This document shows positions 1 to 12,200 of a stretch of DNA of 64,000 nucleotides, one piece after another. The notes below the pieces were generated by a model. The model made no database searches. It was not told the DNA's origin and saw only the letters and a program-made list of their open reading frames with translations. The stretch lies in contig OZ024794.1 of NCBI GenBank assembly GCA_964017045.1, positions 34,887,182-34,951,181 of the forward strand, read 5' to 3'. The DNA is from Omphiscola glabra. Its lineage: Eukaryota > Mollusca > Gastropoda > Lymnaeidae. Position numbers and translations under genes: made by a program. Numbering within the stretch: position 1 is the stretch's first letter; the number at the start of each line of letters is the position of its first letter.

Positions 1-547
1 TGCTCATGGGTTGTTGGTTTTTTTTTGTGTTATATGTTAATTTTAGTAATTATAAAATAATAGCTTTTAAATTTCATTTTCAAGTGTATTTTTCAATACC
101 AATTTTCAGAGTTAAGGTAACACATAAAATTGATGTGTATGCTAACAAACCATTAACTAGAATGGTGGTTTATGAAATATAATTAGAGTACTTTTCCAGG
201 GGGGAGGGGTGCTGAAAGAAATATTTTTAAAAAGTAGGGCGGTGAACGCAAGTAGATTCACTTGCAAGTATGTAATTGTAATTAGTTGAATATAGGGGCG
301 CAAGAAAAGCTTTATTCTTCATACTATTTACTCACTGAGTGAGACACAAGGGGTGTTCCCATAAGTTCTGAATGGTGTACTGTTGGACAGTAAGGTAATG
401 GAGGAAAAATTGTAACCAAAGTCTACATAAGAATTATGACAGCCTTTTAAAATCTTAATTAACACAGAGAGCTGTCAGAAAGGCCCAAAAAAGAATAGTG
501 TCTTAATAACTTGTCACCTGGTCCTGGAGAACTATAGTAGACTACAC
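1..547. other. AT-rich flank, no gene seen
   Basis: No open frame, RNA gene or recognisable repeat is visible here. It is the left flank of the Harbinger element that starts at 551. Confidence 0.5.
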
Positions 548-1020
548 TTAGGGTGATCATACACTAGGTCCGGATTTTAAGACTGACGACGAGACCGGTT
601 GCTCGCTAGAACTGTACATCGGACATTGTAGAAATTGAGAATACATTGCAGCCGATCGCATCCGAATTTTTATTGTTTATCATAACAACGGCATTGACCC
701 TGCTGTCTTTCCGGTAACGAGTATTAAACTAAACATAGATTTTAAATGAGCGTGTTGTATTAAAAAAACTGGAATATATGAACATATGTTTTATTTGATG
801 AAGAATCCATTATTAAAATTATTATTTTCAGAATGAACCATTATACTTTTGACTACCTACATACAGTGGTATGCTTTGTTGGTGCAAAGTATAAATTAAA
901 TTATTAATTGTTGACAGTGGGGCATAGTGCAGCAGAGTGACAGTGGTATTTTCGTTGAATCAAATCTATACAACCACATAGGAACGGGGTCTTTCCCCTT
1001 TCCTTAACCAAGACAGATAC

Positions 1021-1333
1021 CTGGGATCAATAAATACACATCTTCCATATGTTTTTCTGGGTGACCAAGGTTATCTGATGCGACCATACACAACCAGTGG
1101 TGATACTGTATCACGAGAAATTGAAGTTTACAATACAGACATAGTCGGGCCAGTTGAGTGTGCATTGGGCTTACTTGTTGCACAATGGAGATTCTTAAAA
1201 CAGAATTCAAGTTGATCCTAAAAATGTGGACAAACTAGTCATTTCTGAAGATCAGTTGGACATGTTATTAGCTTCAAATACAACAGCTGGTAACGCTACA
1301 AGATCACCAACGGGAAGATCACAACGAATATAA
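1021..1333 (+). pseudogene. PIF/Harbinger transposase remnant (C-terminal DDE region)
   Basis: The plus-strand frame from 1021 reads LPYVFLGDQGYLMRPY and, further on, VECALGLLVAQWRF. This is the pattern around the last catalytic Asp and the C-terminal helices of Harbinger (DDE_Tnp_4 / HARBI1-like) transposases. The frame stops near 1217 and the similarity continues one frame over (VDPKNVDKLV...) to a stop at 1331-1333. No intact N-terminal part was found. The minus-strand open frame over the same bases is a shadow. Confidence 0.7.
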
Positions 1334-2114
1334 TTGAGAAGGGAATGATGCATATAATATCCGTGATTGCTTTAAATTTAATTTTAACATTTAAGTTTAA
1401 GGAGCAATTGACATCCAGTACTGGTACAATAGAATAGACTTTTATGTCCCATGAAAATGTAAAATATATTTTATGAATTGATCCACGTTGATCTTTTTCC
1501 ATAATAATTTAGTGATAGCATTACCGTGTGCTACAGAATCAATGGCATTATCCATGCTAATTTAATATTTGTTTATAAACAGTTTAATTTAGTTTTCTTT
1601 TAAAATTTAGATTAAATATAATTTATAAATTTGGTAAAAGCATAAATATTCTACATGGAACTATATTTATTAACTGTATTTATTATGTTAAAATTATATT
1701 TGATTCATTATTGTGTAACAAAAATATATCCTGAATTCAAGTGATTGACATTTCTTTGAACTTTGAACTTATTTTCCAATGTTACTGTTTTGCAGGTCTA
1801 ACAGTAACAGGATATGCAAACTTCAAAATAAATGCATACTTGTTATATCTAATTTTCATTTCTTAATTGCTATTTCTAATTATAATTATATTTAGCTATT
1901 ATATGATCAAGTTTGTTCAAAACAATTTGGTTTTATTTACCTAATCTTCTTGCAATAAAAAATAAACATTGACCCAGACACGCAGCGCCGCCATTCGCAC
2001 CCGGGTACCATTAGGCTCAATGCTATTCAGATGCCATTTGTTGTAGTGTATTTTAGTTAAAATGAAGAATTAAGTTTACAAACGTATAGTACATTCAATT
2101 ATCTTTCATTTCAT

Positions 2115-2210
2115 ACCTCATTTGGTCTTACAAACCCAACAATAATATTTTTAATAGTTTTTTAATCCCAAACTCTCACTTCTGGTACCCGGGTACCAAT
2201 AGGTGCAGCC
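2115..2210. repeat. Dispersed repeat, copy 1 (pair at 51213-51308)
   Basis: These 96 bases recur at 51213-51308 with only a handful of differences. The block runs from ACCTCATTTGGTCTTAC to AATAGGTGCAGCC and holds a GGTACCCGGGTACC palindrome. A second partial CCGGGTACCATTAGG sits just upstream near 2000. The class is unknown; it is probably the end of a non-autonomous element. Confidence 0.75.
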
Positions 2211-2992
2211 TTTATCCATATCGATCGAACTAACTTAAAATAGTAATAAAATAAAATCATATGCCCACTCACTTGTTGTAATGAGCTCTTCTGCTATTTT
2301 GTGCTAAAGTTTACTACCAATATCCCTATTGTGGTAATTTTTCGTTATGTCCCATAGTGGCATGCGGTCATGAACTAGGGATATTAGCTTGTCTATTTCT
2401 ACCATTTTATTTTATTCAGTTCTATAATTTGTATTTATCTTAAATTACTTTTATTGGATTTGGATCCGAATGAATCCTACACACGGATGATGCAAAGAAG
2501 ACCTGCAATGACGTCATTTGCTTGTTTTTTTTTTAAATTTAGCTTCGGATCATTCCGTCGAACATCGCTCTAATTATATGGTTGCTATGTCTCATAGTGG
2601 AGAGCGATCATCCACTTGAGATTTTAGTTTATCAATTTCTACCATTTTAATTGATAAAATGCTACAATTTGTATATATTTCAATTACTTATGATGGATCC
2701 AAAGGAATAATACACAAATGAAAGGCTATTCTAGATTTTCAGGTGACATTTTTGTACAAACAATCTGTAAAAAATTACATGCCGCCATTTTAATTGTTTT
2801 TAAAATTAGCTTCGGACAGCTCTGGCGAAAAAAACAAATAAGACCGGCGCGCGTTACCGACTTTCACCGATGACGCCTGAGCAAATGTAGCTGTGTTCAC
2901 TTTGTTATTGCATTTGTTTTTTTATACCGATCCAGTCTTGTCGTCAGTCTTGGAATCCGGTGAAATCCGGACCTAGTGTATGATCACCCTTA

Positions 2993-4703
2993 CTTAGTGA
3001 CTACTAATACTATTCTATACATACTATAATTAAAAGTGATATTGTTCAGTCCAATAAAGTTTTCTATTTCATTATTAACTAGGGAGAAAGTATTACCAAT
3101 TTTGTTTACAAAGGAGAAATTTAAAAATAAAGCACCAAGTTTAATTTATATATTATCTCTATTTAAAATATAGTATTTTACTGATGATGGCATGGAAAAG
3201 TGGGGGGCTTATTTGCTTACCGGTATACTTATATGTTTTAAGTTTAGGGACCGGGGAGGAGATGTTCAATAATTTTCAGGGAGAGGATGAATTGGAATAT
3301 AAAATGTGTGCTATTTTGGATAACGTCATACTCAATACTATTCTAATATTAATAATAAATATTGTACTTGTATGAAATTATTTATGAAAATGAGTGGACC
3401 GTGTAATTTTGGATGGAATTTCAAGAAGCTCTCGCAACGAAAAGTTATGTAAAGACGGAGTTATCCGCGAGATCTCACCACTACATCACATGATACACTA
3501 CACTAGACAGAAATATGGGATATTTTTGGATCTGGGAAAACTTTCAAGCGATATTTTTCTTAAATAAATAATCGATACTTAAGATTTTAATAGACCTAGA
3601 AGTTTCATACCGCTGCAGGAGTCGAACGAAAACGATTTATTTTATCAATATGGTTCACAAACATGTCTTCCTCGAGCAAAGTAGTCCAAAAGATAATATA
3701 ATTAATATCAATACAAATAAATAATAATAGGCCTTCTAACAACTCCTAATTAAATTAGCCTTTAGTATTAATTTATTATTTTTGGCATACAACAATTATA
3801 ATTTCTTTCAAATTTAAATAATTTATATTCTAAACTAAACAATATATCTGTAATATTTCTTTATCTAATTTGCATAATAATGATACTCGAAGCTGTAAAA
3901 AAAAAAAAAAAAAACTTCAACAAATAAAAATGTAGATTTAAAAAAATTATATTATTTACAAATTTTCTTTGTTATTTAATAACTGAGTTATTTATTGACT
4001 CAGTGGCACTAAAAAGAAAGATTTTCATTAAAAATCTCTAAATCACACTAAAAATTAATTTTATTATATTGTCATTATTGTGTACTCGACTTTTCTCTAT
4101 TCACGAATTTATTATACAGAACCATTGCAATCCTGAGCTAAAATTGGACAACGTGTCGTTGGATTCTAATGCATCGCTATACATAGTATACAAAGTAGCA
4201 CAAAATGGTCTTCTGACAGCTAAATTTTTTGTAAGTTTTATATATTTTAGAGACTGCTGGATAAGTAACTTTTAAGGAGATTTTTCAGTAGCTTTTAAAT
4301 GTATTCACAACATACATTCATTCGCAAAATAGTGTGTGTGTACTACTGACTACTGAACTGTGTATAATATATATAATATAAGTAACTGAGGAGTAGCTTG
4401 TGATGTAAGTGTAGGCACAAGTCAGTTTCATTTTCAAGCAATGTTTAGGTTTTATAAATTAAAGCCTTGTTCGCTAATATGTTGAATGTTGGTATAGGCC
4501 TACTATAACTTTTTGTTATCAGGTGTACTTTTTAAGTTTACATTTTCCTGTAAATAATAAATACTGACACAACTCTTGCATACTAACTAGGCCTAGGCAG
4601 GACCATGTCCACATGGCCGTCAAAGAATGAATTAAATTATAATGAATGATACTGATGCATAGGCTGTGCATGGTAACTTAATAAAAACTTGGGCTATTTC
4701 ACA
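2993..4703. other. AT-rich sequence, no gene seen
   Basis: Only short chance open frames, an A(18) tract near 3898 and A/T-rich low-complexity sequence are visible. Nothing supports a gene. Confidence 0.45.
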
Positions 4704-6689
4704 CTACTAGTCAGTGTTTCTTTCAGGCATGCCTCCGGGGGGGGGGGGGGGGCACTGCCGTGCCCCCCCCCCCCCGGGGGAAAATGTGTAAGAAAAAATA
4801 ATTAAAAAAAAAAAAACTACTCTAAATTTAATTTTTATACAATTTTTACAAGTTATTGAAATGTGTGCCTTTACTCGATTACAATTATTGGAAAAAATAA
4901 AATATCGCTTTGATCGATATATATTGATGATCCATAGCGTTCAGGTTAATCTTGTTACAGTTACAGGCTCGCAGAAATCGATTATAAATATGGTATTGTT
5001 AAGCTAAATCTTACTTTTTCTGATTTCTTTTATTTAATTACATTTTGAAGCTGCAAAAGTTGAAAGACTTTTTAATAACCCTGTATTAAACTACCTTTTC
5101 ATCGATATAAATGTCTGTAAATTAAATATAGTTCTTGCCAATCTTGCTAAGAAAAAAACATGTGCAATCTGTTTTCAAATGATATTGACAATATTGTAAA
5201 ATAGTATCATGCTTTAAAAAATCATTTTTAGCAAACATTTTAATGTAGTAGATTCCATAGATGTATGCTGACATAGATAAAATGAAAATTTAAAAATAAT
5301 AATAATAATAATTTTAAAACAAAAAATTAGGAATTTACCGGTTACATACAAATAGTGGACATTTCATCATAATTATTAAATCGAGTGTTTCTAATTTTTT
5401 AACACAGTTTCGGGAACAGAGTAAAATGATTTTTAAAAAAATAGTCTTTATTTATTAAATCCCAATGACTTTTCTCTGTTAATATAATAATAATAAACAA
5501 TCTTCCCCAACTGTTTGAACTATTTAAAAAAAAATATTTTAAGATGATAATCCAGTAGAAAGAATATAATATATATTTTAACAACGAATAAAAAAAATCG
5601 AGTATTTCGATTATCTTGTAAATGCCATTTTTGGTAGTAGTTAAAAAAAATTATATGGAATTGGTAAAAAAATTGTTTTCAAGTATAATATCGAAGAGGC
5701 AAGTTGTAATGATCTGAAGCAAATTATAGTAGTCTAAATTTCTTAATTAACATTTCAATCAACTGAATATTGAGAATTGAAACTTTAATAATTTATAAGA
5801 AAAAAAAATCACACATTAATAAATATATGAGTCTTTTGTAAACAATTCTTGACTTCTGAACAATTATGTCGGTTACATATGATTTATAAATAAATACCAA
5901 TTTTGAAAACCCATAAAGATATAGTCTTTAGCCTTTTGTACAGAAAAGCTTTTTTTCTTTTTGACTTTGGTGAAACTTGGAAATATTTTGAAATAAACGT
6001 ATGTTTTTGGTTTTTCTTTTTCGTTCAAAATGTAAAACTATTTTAGCATTTCTTTTTTGGGATGGATACCTTTTTTGGAAGGAATTCTTTTTTCTTAATT
6101 TTAAAAATACTTTGTAGTAAATTCATTATTTCTATGTAGTTGATCCCAAAAATATTTTAAAATAATAACTTTAAAAATACATTACTTTTCAATTTTAAAA
6201 AAAATGTTTGCATACCACACTTAGTCAAGCTGACTTTTTATGGCACCCGTGCTACTTTTCGGTTTTTTCCTTCCCTACCTAGCAGTAAAAGTTGATAATT
6301 TAATGTAATTACAGCCCAACTTTAAGCCCCTAAAAAATACGAGGCCCCATGCAGCTATGTGGGTTGCAGACTTCACACGATGGCTCTTAGGTCAAATGAC
6401 ACATAAAATCTTAACTAGCATCTCTCCCCTTGCTCTACAGTTAAGTGTTTAATGATGCGAAACTAAATTTAACTACGGTATGTAAAAAAAAATGCATTCT
6501 TGAATTTTTAATTTATAAAAAAATTTACGGGGCCTATAAAGTTTTAAGGGGCGAGTCTAAGCTAAGGAGTATCTCTCGATAAAAAACATACCCTAAGGGC
6601 TCCCAATTGGACTGAATTAATTTAATATTGTGCTGGTGGAAGAGTTAGTGATGTCCTGTTATTATCGTTATTTCTAGCGCTTCCCACCC

Positions 6690-7800
6690 AAATGTCTGAA
6701 ATGTTTACATCAGTGGGGCTTCATCCCATTTAGGGCCCTGGCCTGCTCCACCCCATTCTTCCATTGGGATCAATCCATAGCTTTACACCTCCATGTGCGA
6801 ACCCCAACCTTTGTACATCGTCAATCCATCTCAGTCTTGGTCGACCGGTGAGCCATCTGCCACTAGGTTTCTGCCTGTAGATCGTTTTTGTTGCTCCAGA
6901 ATCCGGCATCCTTTCAATGTGTCCTGCCTAGGGCAGTCTGCCTTTTTTTTATATTGTTGTGACTATGGATGGGTATTTGTACAATTGATATAGCTCTTAG
7001 TTTGTACGGATTCCCAAAACAAAATTGTCTATCATCGGGTCATATATTTAGCAGGTTCTCTGCTTTTCTGGTAGGAACCAAGTCTCACTACTGGTCTTGT
7101 GATAGTGGTGTATACTGCCTTCTTTGTTCCCTTAGCGAGATTTTTGCTTTGAAGTAGCTTTTGTAAATTGAAATAAGAACGGTTGCATGCTGTTATTCTT
7201 TCTTGCACCTCCGATTGTATTTCCTCTTGCTTATTTATAGTCACCCCTAGATATTTGAAAGTAGCTACCCTCTCAAAGGCGTAGATGTTCATATTGATGA
7301 AGTCATCAGTGCGTATTTCCTGACATTATCATAAATATTGCCTTCGCTTTATTTACATCAAGACCAGCTTTGACAGTCACATCTTCAAGTTCCCTGAAAG
7401 TTTTAATTATATCATCAATGCTGTTTCTACCAAGTAGCGCTATATCGTCTGTGTAGGCCAGGTATTGCAGTGGCTGGCTTTATAAAGTTCCTTATGGTTG
7501 TTCTGTACCACCTCTCAGGTGCTCACACGTATGTTTCTAATGCTTTTTTCTAAAGTGATGTTGAAAATGATACACGGATTTCCTTGTCTGAGGCCCAGAT
7601 TGATTGGGAACTCCCTCAAGTACTCCCTCTGTACTTTGATTCTACTTTTGTAGTTATCCATCGTCATATGTATGAGTCGGGTAAGTTTGTTAAGGACTCC
7701 AAGTTCCAGCACAGCATCGTTCATGTATTTCCTGTCTATGCTATCATAACCTGATTTGTAGTCCAGATATAGTTGGTGTATGTGGATGTATTCTTAGCAT
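6690..7800 (-). pseudogene. RTE-like LINE reverse transcriptase, broken
   Basis: Several minus-strand frames give consecutive pieces of an RTE-type reverse transcriptase. Near 7760 a YLDYKSGYDSIDR piece (palm motif A region) is seen, then GLRQGNPC near 7585 (motif B region). VATFKYLGVTINKQ lies near 7245, with ITACNRSYFNLQKLL and TKKAVYTTITRPV after it. A RPRLRWIDDVQRLG tail lies near 6820. Frameshifts and stops separate the pieces and no YADD box is readable, so it is a dead copy. RTE is assigned from the motif pattern only. Confidence 0.7.
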
Positions 7801-7871
7801 TTTTCTACAAGACATCTAACAGTAAATATATGAACGTTTGAAATGCCCCTTCACACATTGTCTTAAAGATA

Positions 7872-8036
7872 CATTGAATACAGTGCATGATACCCTCACT
7901 AGGTAACTCTTGTTACCAGTGAAATATCCGCATCAACACCAAGCACAGAAACATTGCAAATCCCATCTACATTCATAGGAGCCATAATGATCAAAAAATT
8001 GATCGTGGGCCCTTAATATACAGAAAAAGAGGAAGA
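7872..8036 (+). mobile_element. LINE 3' tail, copy A
   Basis: This stretch matches the 3' end of the LINE at 54650-56190. It runs from GTGCATGATACCCTCAC through CCAGTGAAATATCC to GATCGTGGGCCCTTAATAT, followed by an A-rich end. It is in plus orientation, so it is not part of the minus-strand RTE fragment beside it. It is a 5'-truncated insertion of a different family. Confidence 0.75.
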
Positions 8037-8701
8037 AATTTAGTTTGTGTCTGGCACTGGTCGCCATAATGCCTCCCCCGACGCTTGAAAAATTATTTCC
8101 CTCGATCAAATGAAAGTCTTATCAAAACATTCGAATCATGTATACTCCAAAATGCACCTTTTGATTGTTAAACAATCACACATTTTCTGCTGCCCTACTT
8201 CCCGATAAAAATTACTTGCCATGACAGCCAAATTTGGTGCTGATATATACACTGCCCAGCAGTGTGCCTAGTGTTAGCGCCACCCTAGGTGGGTTAACTT
8301 TTTTGCTACGCTACCCTTCTTGATAGAAACTCTGCAGATGTCCGAAAATCCCGCTGCTCTAATTAAAGAAAAAATTACATCTGGGAAGACCAAATGTTCT
8401 CGCCCCCCCCCCCCCCTGCTACGTCACTGGCGTGAGTCTTTGATGACAGGGGAAAAGATTCATTTTTACACACACCCCCCCCCCCCCCCCGCTACACTCT
8501 GAAACCTATTATTTTCATCCATTAACACTATAGCCCATTAGATGCCCCCGCTAGTCTGGCGCCCGGGGACATATGTCCCATCTGCCACCCCTTAGCTACG
8601 CCTCTGGCCACTGAAAAACTGGCACTGCCCCCCTGAACGTCAAAAGTGCCCCCTCGGGGGAAAATTTCTGAAAGAAACACTGCTACTAGTACCCAGCGTG
8701 A

Positions 8702-8840
8702 TTTGATTGTTTAGGCAGGGTTCAGGTTATGTTTAAGGATATATAAAATATATTTTTTTAAAGGTTTAGGGTTCAGGTTAGGTTTAAGTTTAGGGATACA
8801 TTTTCATTTAGGGTTCAGGTTAGGTTTAGGAATATATTTG
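8702..8840. repeat. Degenerate TTTAGGGTTCAGG-type repeat
   Basis: Three blocks of TTTAGGGTTCAGGTTAGGTT or close variants are separated by AT-rich spacers. They loosely resemble telomeric TTAGGG but are not a run of perfect units. Confidence 0.4.
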
Positions 8841-8894
8841 TCATGTAGGAAATATTGTCATTATTTATTATTTAACGTTTTATTCTTAATTTTA

Positions 8895-8950
8895 CGGGTC
8901 ACGGCAACCAAGATGGCGGCCGTGTGAGACATCATGGCATTAATAGTGTG
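8895..8950 (+). promoter_or_regulatory. YY1-like promoter element with four-codon upstream ORF
   Basis: CCAAGATGGCGGCC at 8908-8921 matches the AAGATGGCGGC core bound by YY1, typical of the start regions of TATA-less housekeeping genes. The embedded ATG opens a minimal frame, ATG GCG GCC GTG TGA (8913-8927). It lies about 350 bp upstream of the coding start of the PGC-1 family gene. A TTTACAG acceptor at 9239 could join an untranslated first exon here to the first coding exon. Position and motif are seen; the role as promoter is inferred. Confidence 0.45.
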
Positions 8951-9261
8951 AAATTACCAAAACTTGTGTCTCTACGTGTGGTACAGACAGTACAGAGGAT
9001 GGCTAAGCTATCAGTGTTACTGTTATGGCAAAATTGCTTCAAATTCCCTGTCTTTTCTAATTTTCATTATCAGGGAACACTCACTACAATACCTTTTGAC
9101 TTTTGGGCATTGTGTTCTTTCACAATTGACACCCACTACAATACCTTTTGACTTTTGGGCATTGTCTTTAAAGGGTGTAGTTATTTGTTTACATCTTTTA
9201 TTGTAATTATTGTTTGAATTTTTATGCTTATCTTTACAGCATTGTTTGTGAATTTACTTCA

Positions 9262-12200
9262 ATGGCCAATGCAGATCAATTGGAGTTCAGTTTAGGGGAG
9301 AACAGTGAAATGAGTAATGGTGTGTATCATTAGCCCATATCAATGTATACAGTATAGTCAGTTGGGAGCTATTTTAGATACAACATAAGTTAGTAACTTT
9401 TTCAAAAATGTAGGATTGGAACAATACTGTTCTTCATTATTTTATTTTTTCTTTCAAGTTCTGGTCATTCAGATCATATACTAAGAGGACAAATATTTTT
9501 TGTGTACTTCAAGTTACATTCTAATATATTAGATTTGATGGTAAAATACTAATAGTCAGAACCTTGTAATTAAAAATTACAGTAAAAAAAAAACTAATAT
9601 CGATCACATCCACATTTAATTCTGTTAGCCCTTTAAATAGCTGCATAAATTTCGCAAACAATTTTTTTTTCTAAAAATAAATATATCACATTTAAACTTT
9701 TATTATTCTCTAGGTATTGAAGCTAACGATCTTGTGAGCTTACTGAGTCGTTTTGAAGAAGGTATCTTGTTAAATACTATATTGTCTATAGGCATAAGCT
9801 CACACAATATTAACTTGTCTGCTACTGATAATGGGATAAATTATTTAAGCTTAATAAAAGTTTCAGTTATAAAGCTACATTACATTTATAGCAAATAATT
9901 TTTTTTTTAAACTTCTGTGATATTTTCAGCCACTAAACCAGCAGATGACTTAAGCATTTCATCTTGTGCAAATGTGAAGAGAAAGTAAGTAGAAGTATGT
10001 TCAAGTCCTGGGCCAAAAAATAGTTTAAATTTTAATCAAGTTACTTATTGGGATATTATGGTATACAAACTAAAATTAATATGACTATTCTGGCTCAAGA
10101 TAACATGATTTTTTTTTACTAATTTTATTTCAAAGGATCAAAGTAGTATAAATAGTTTCAAACAATAACTGACCGTACTCAAAGTCATGGTAAGCAAAAT
10201 CATTGTGTTATTTCACTGGAAGAGGGTTTTTAATTTTTTGTTGTAATGAATTTATAGCAAAATTTACCTTATGGTGTCGGGAACTGAATATTGACGGATA
10301 CTGAAGCTTCGGGAGCAACATCAATACCAAATATTTTAGTGTACTTCTCACATATAATTAAACTTTTCTATAGGTAGATATCCCTAGGTTTTTTCTTTAA
10401 TGTCATCAATTTTGATTCCGGTACTATATAACTTCTGCCCACCCTCAGCATGAGACTAAGGGAACTCTTGAAACAGAATTTAATGTGTTGCATATTTCCT
10501 AGTTATATATTTTGCTTCATTGTTTTCACAGAAATCTGTTCTTACGTGCAAAAAGTGCCGGAAATAGTCCAGGTAAGTGTGGTTTGGTGATTCTTGTTGA
10601 CAAAATATTAACATACCGGTACTACAAATCAATTTCCTATCATTTCTTGTACCTAATGGATTGTCACTTGCTCTAAAAGCCTGTAATTTAAGCTTTCTTG
10701 TGTGAGCTTGTAAATTGTATATCCAGGAGGAAATCACTGACTAAAACTATTTTGGTTTAATTTAGACCAAAAGAAGTGAAATTTGTTTTTTCTATGTTGT
10801 GGGAGTGTACAGAATGTAAGTGTTGATGCACCTCAATTATTTATACAAAATCCTATTATAAAAACTATTTTTAAACAAAGTTTATACTTTCTCGTAAGTT
10901 CATGTAAAGAAATAACCAATTTTTTTATTTTTAGCTATCACCCCACCGGCCACACCTCCACCTATTGTGAATCCAGGTATGATGATAATGAGGGGTAAAA
11001 CCAAACAACCTCAGAGCACCATCTTTTTCTCTGGTTCTAATCTCAGATCAGGGGATACAAAACTTATGATTCAGAATTGTAACACAGTGAAGAGGGAGCA
11101 GGTGATTATTGGTTCCAAGAACTCCACCTACAGAACCCTACAAATGCCAATGTCTAATGGGCAAATGAATGCTCCGAAGATGGTGCAGGTGGTTCTTCAA
11201 GGTCCTGGCAAACAACATTTACAGCATAATCTACAGTCTTTCAAACCAATTGTTAGCCAGTCTTTGCTCAGTATTTTAAAGTGCAAACAGGAAGAAGCAA
11301 AAGAGCCAGCATTTCAATATATTAATCTCAATATCCCAGTCAGTTTCAGTCCTGCCTCCTCTACACAGTCTCACTTAGGTCAAGAAATAAAACTCTCAAC
11401 TGCTGTATCTACTCCATCAACTGGTCTCGTTGCACTCCAGCCTGTGGTTATGGCTCCTTACTCAAACCCCAAAGTTAAACTTTCCAATGGGCTCGCCCAA
11501 CAGACACTCTGCACTGCTGCCAGCAGGCTCACTCATTCCGCCTCTATGCCAGTGATATCATCAGCCACTCCTAAACCTATGGGGTCTGTTAGGGCTGATG
11601 AGTCTGATCACGACTACTGTTTTTTCAAGACAAATTGGAAAAATTCTCCATCCATGGACAAAGGTAAATTTAAGTGTGACCCTGAGCCTTCATGTTCAAG
11701 TTTGTACAGTTCAACTTCTGATCTGGGTGGACTTGAATTAACTGAAGAGGCTTCAGTTCCACTTGAGGTCACTGCCTTACCACAAGAGAGGCCTAAAGAG
11801 GAGATTATTCTTGAGGAAAGCCAAGTTTTTGTTGATGCTAATGGAAATGATGCATTGTTGCTTGACTCCTGTGATTCTAACCTGAAGGGTCAAAATGAAA
11901 GCCCTTATAGTAATATTACATTTTCTACGTCTAGGAGGAATGCAGAAGGTAAGAGAATACGCAAGTATCGCCATCGGAAAATTTCCACCAGCCATAAGCC
12001 ACCTGAACCGACTCCTGCTGTAAAAGATGAACCTGGGCAATATTATGAAAAAATTCCTACTTACTACACAGCTCTTTCTATTCCCATGAAGCCCATGAAA
12101 ACTACAGTGTTTGCTACTGCAACAAACTCAATAGGCAGGTCTGATCACCTGGATCTAGAAGAGAAACATGACCCTGTGGAGGAGGCTCACTATGATAAAG

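Larger units (their letters stand above)
548..2992 (+). mobile_element. PIF/Harbinger-like DNA transposon, degenerate
   Basis: The ends are inverted repeats. The left end at 551 starts GGGTGATCATACACTAGGTC and the right end, ending at 2989, is its reverse complement. The similarity runs inward for about 50 bp, with a short insertion in the right arm, to a shared AAGACTGACGAC block. Both sides are flanked by TTA (548-550 and 2990-2992), which fits the 3-bp TWA target duplication of PIF/Harbinger elements. A broken Harbinger-type transposase at 1021-1333 supports the class. The inside is AT-rich and decayed, and includes a 96-bp block (2115-2210) shared with 51213-51308. The element is very probably dead. 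Confidence 0.75.
4704..8690. mobile_element. hAT-type DNA transposon, 3.97 kb, with 8-bp target duplication
   Basis: The left end at 4712 reads CAGTGTTTCTTTCAG and the right end at 8682 is its perfect reverse complement. Both are flanked by the identical octamer CTACTAGT (4704-4711 and 8683-8690), the hAT target-site duplication. Subterminal poly-G/poly-C tracts lie just inside both ends (about 4737-4776 and 8624-8661). I see no hAT transposase inside. The interior holds a broken LINE on the minus strand and a separate LINE 3' tail on the plus strand, so this is a non-autonomous or gutted element that later received insertions. Confidence 0.8.

Noticed and set aside
8702..8840. Interstitial telomere
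   Set aside because: Only short degenerate TTTAGGGTTCAGG blocks, not consecutive TTAGGG units.
11777..12040. Minus-strand 87-codon frame opposite the PGC-1 exon
   Set aside because: Shadow of a strongly supported plus-strand exon.
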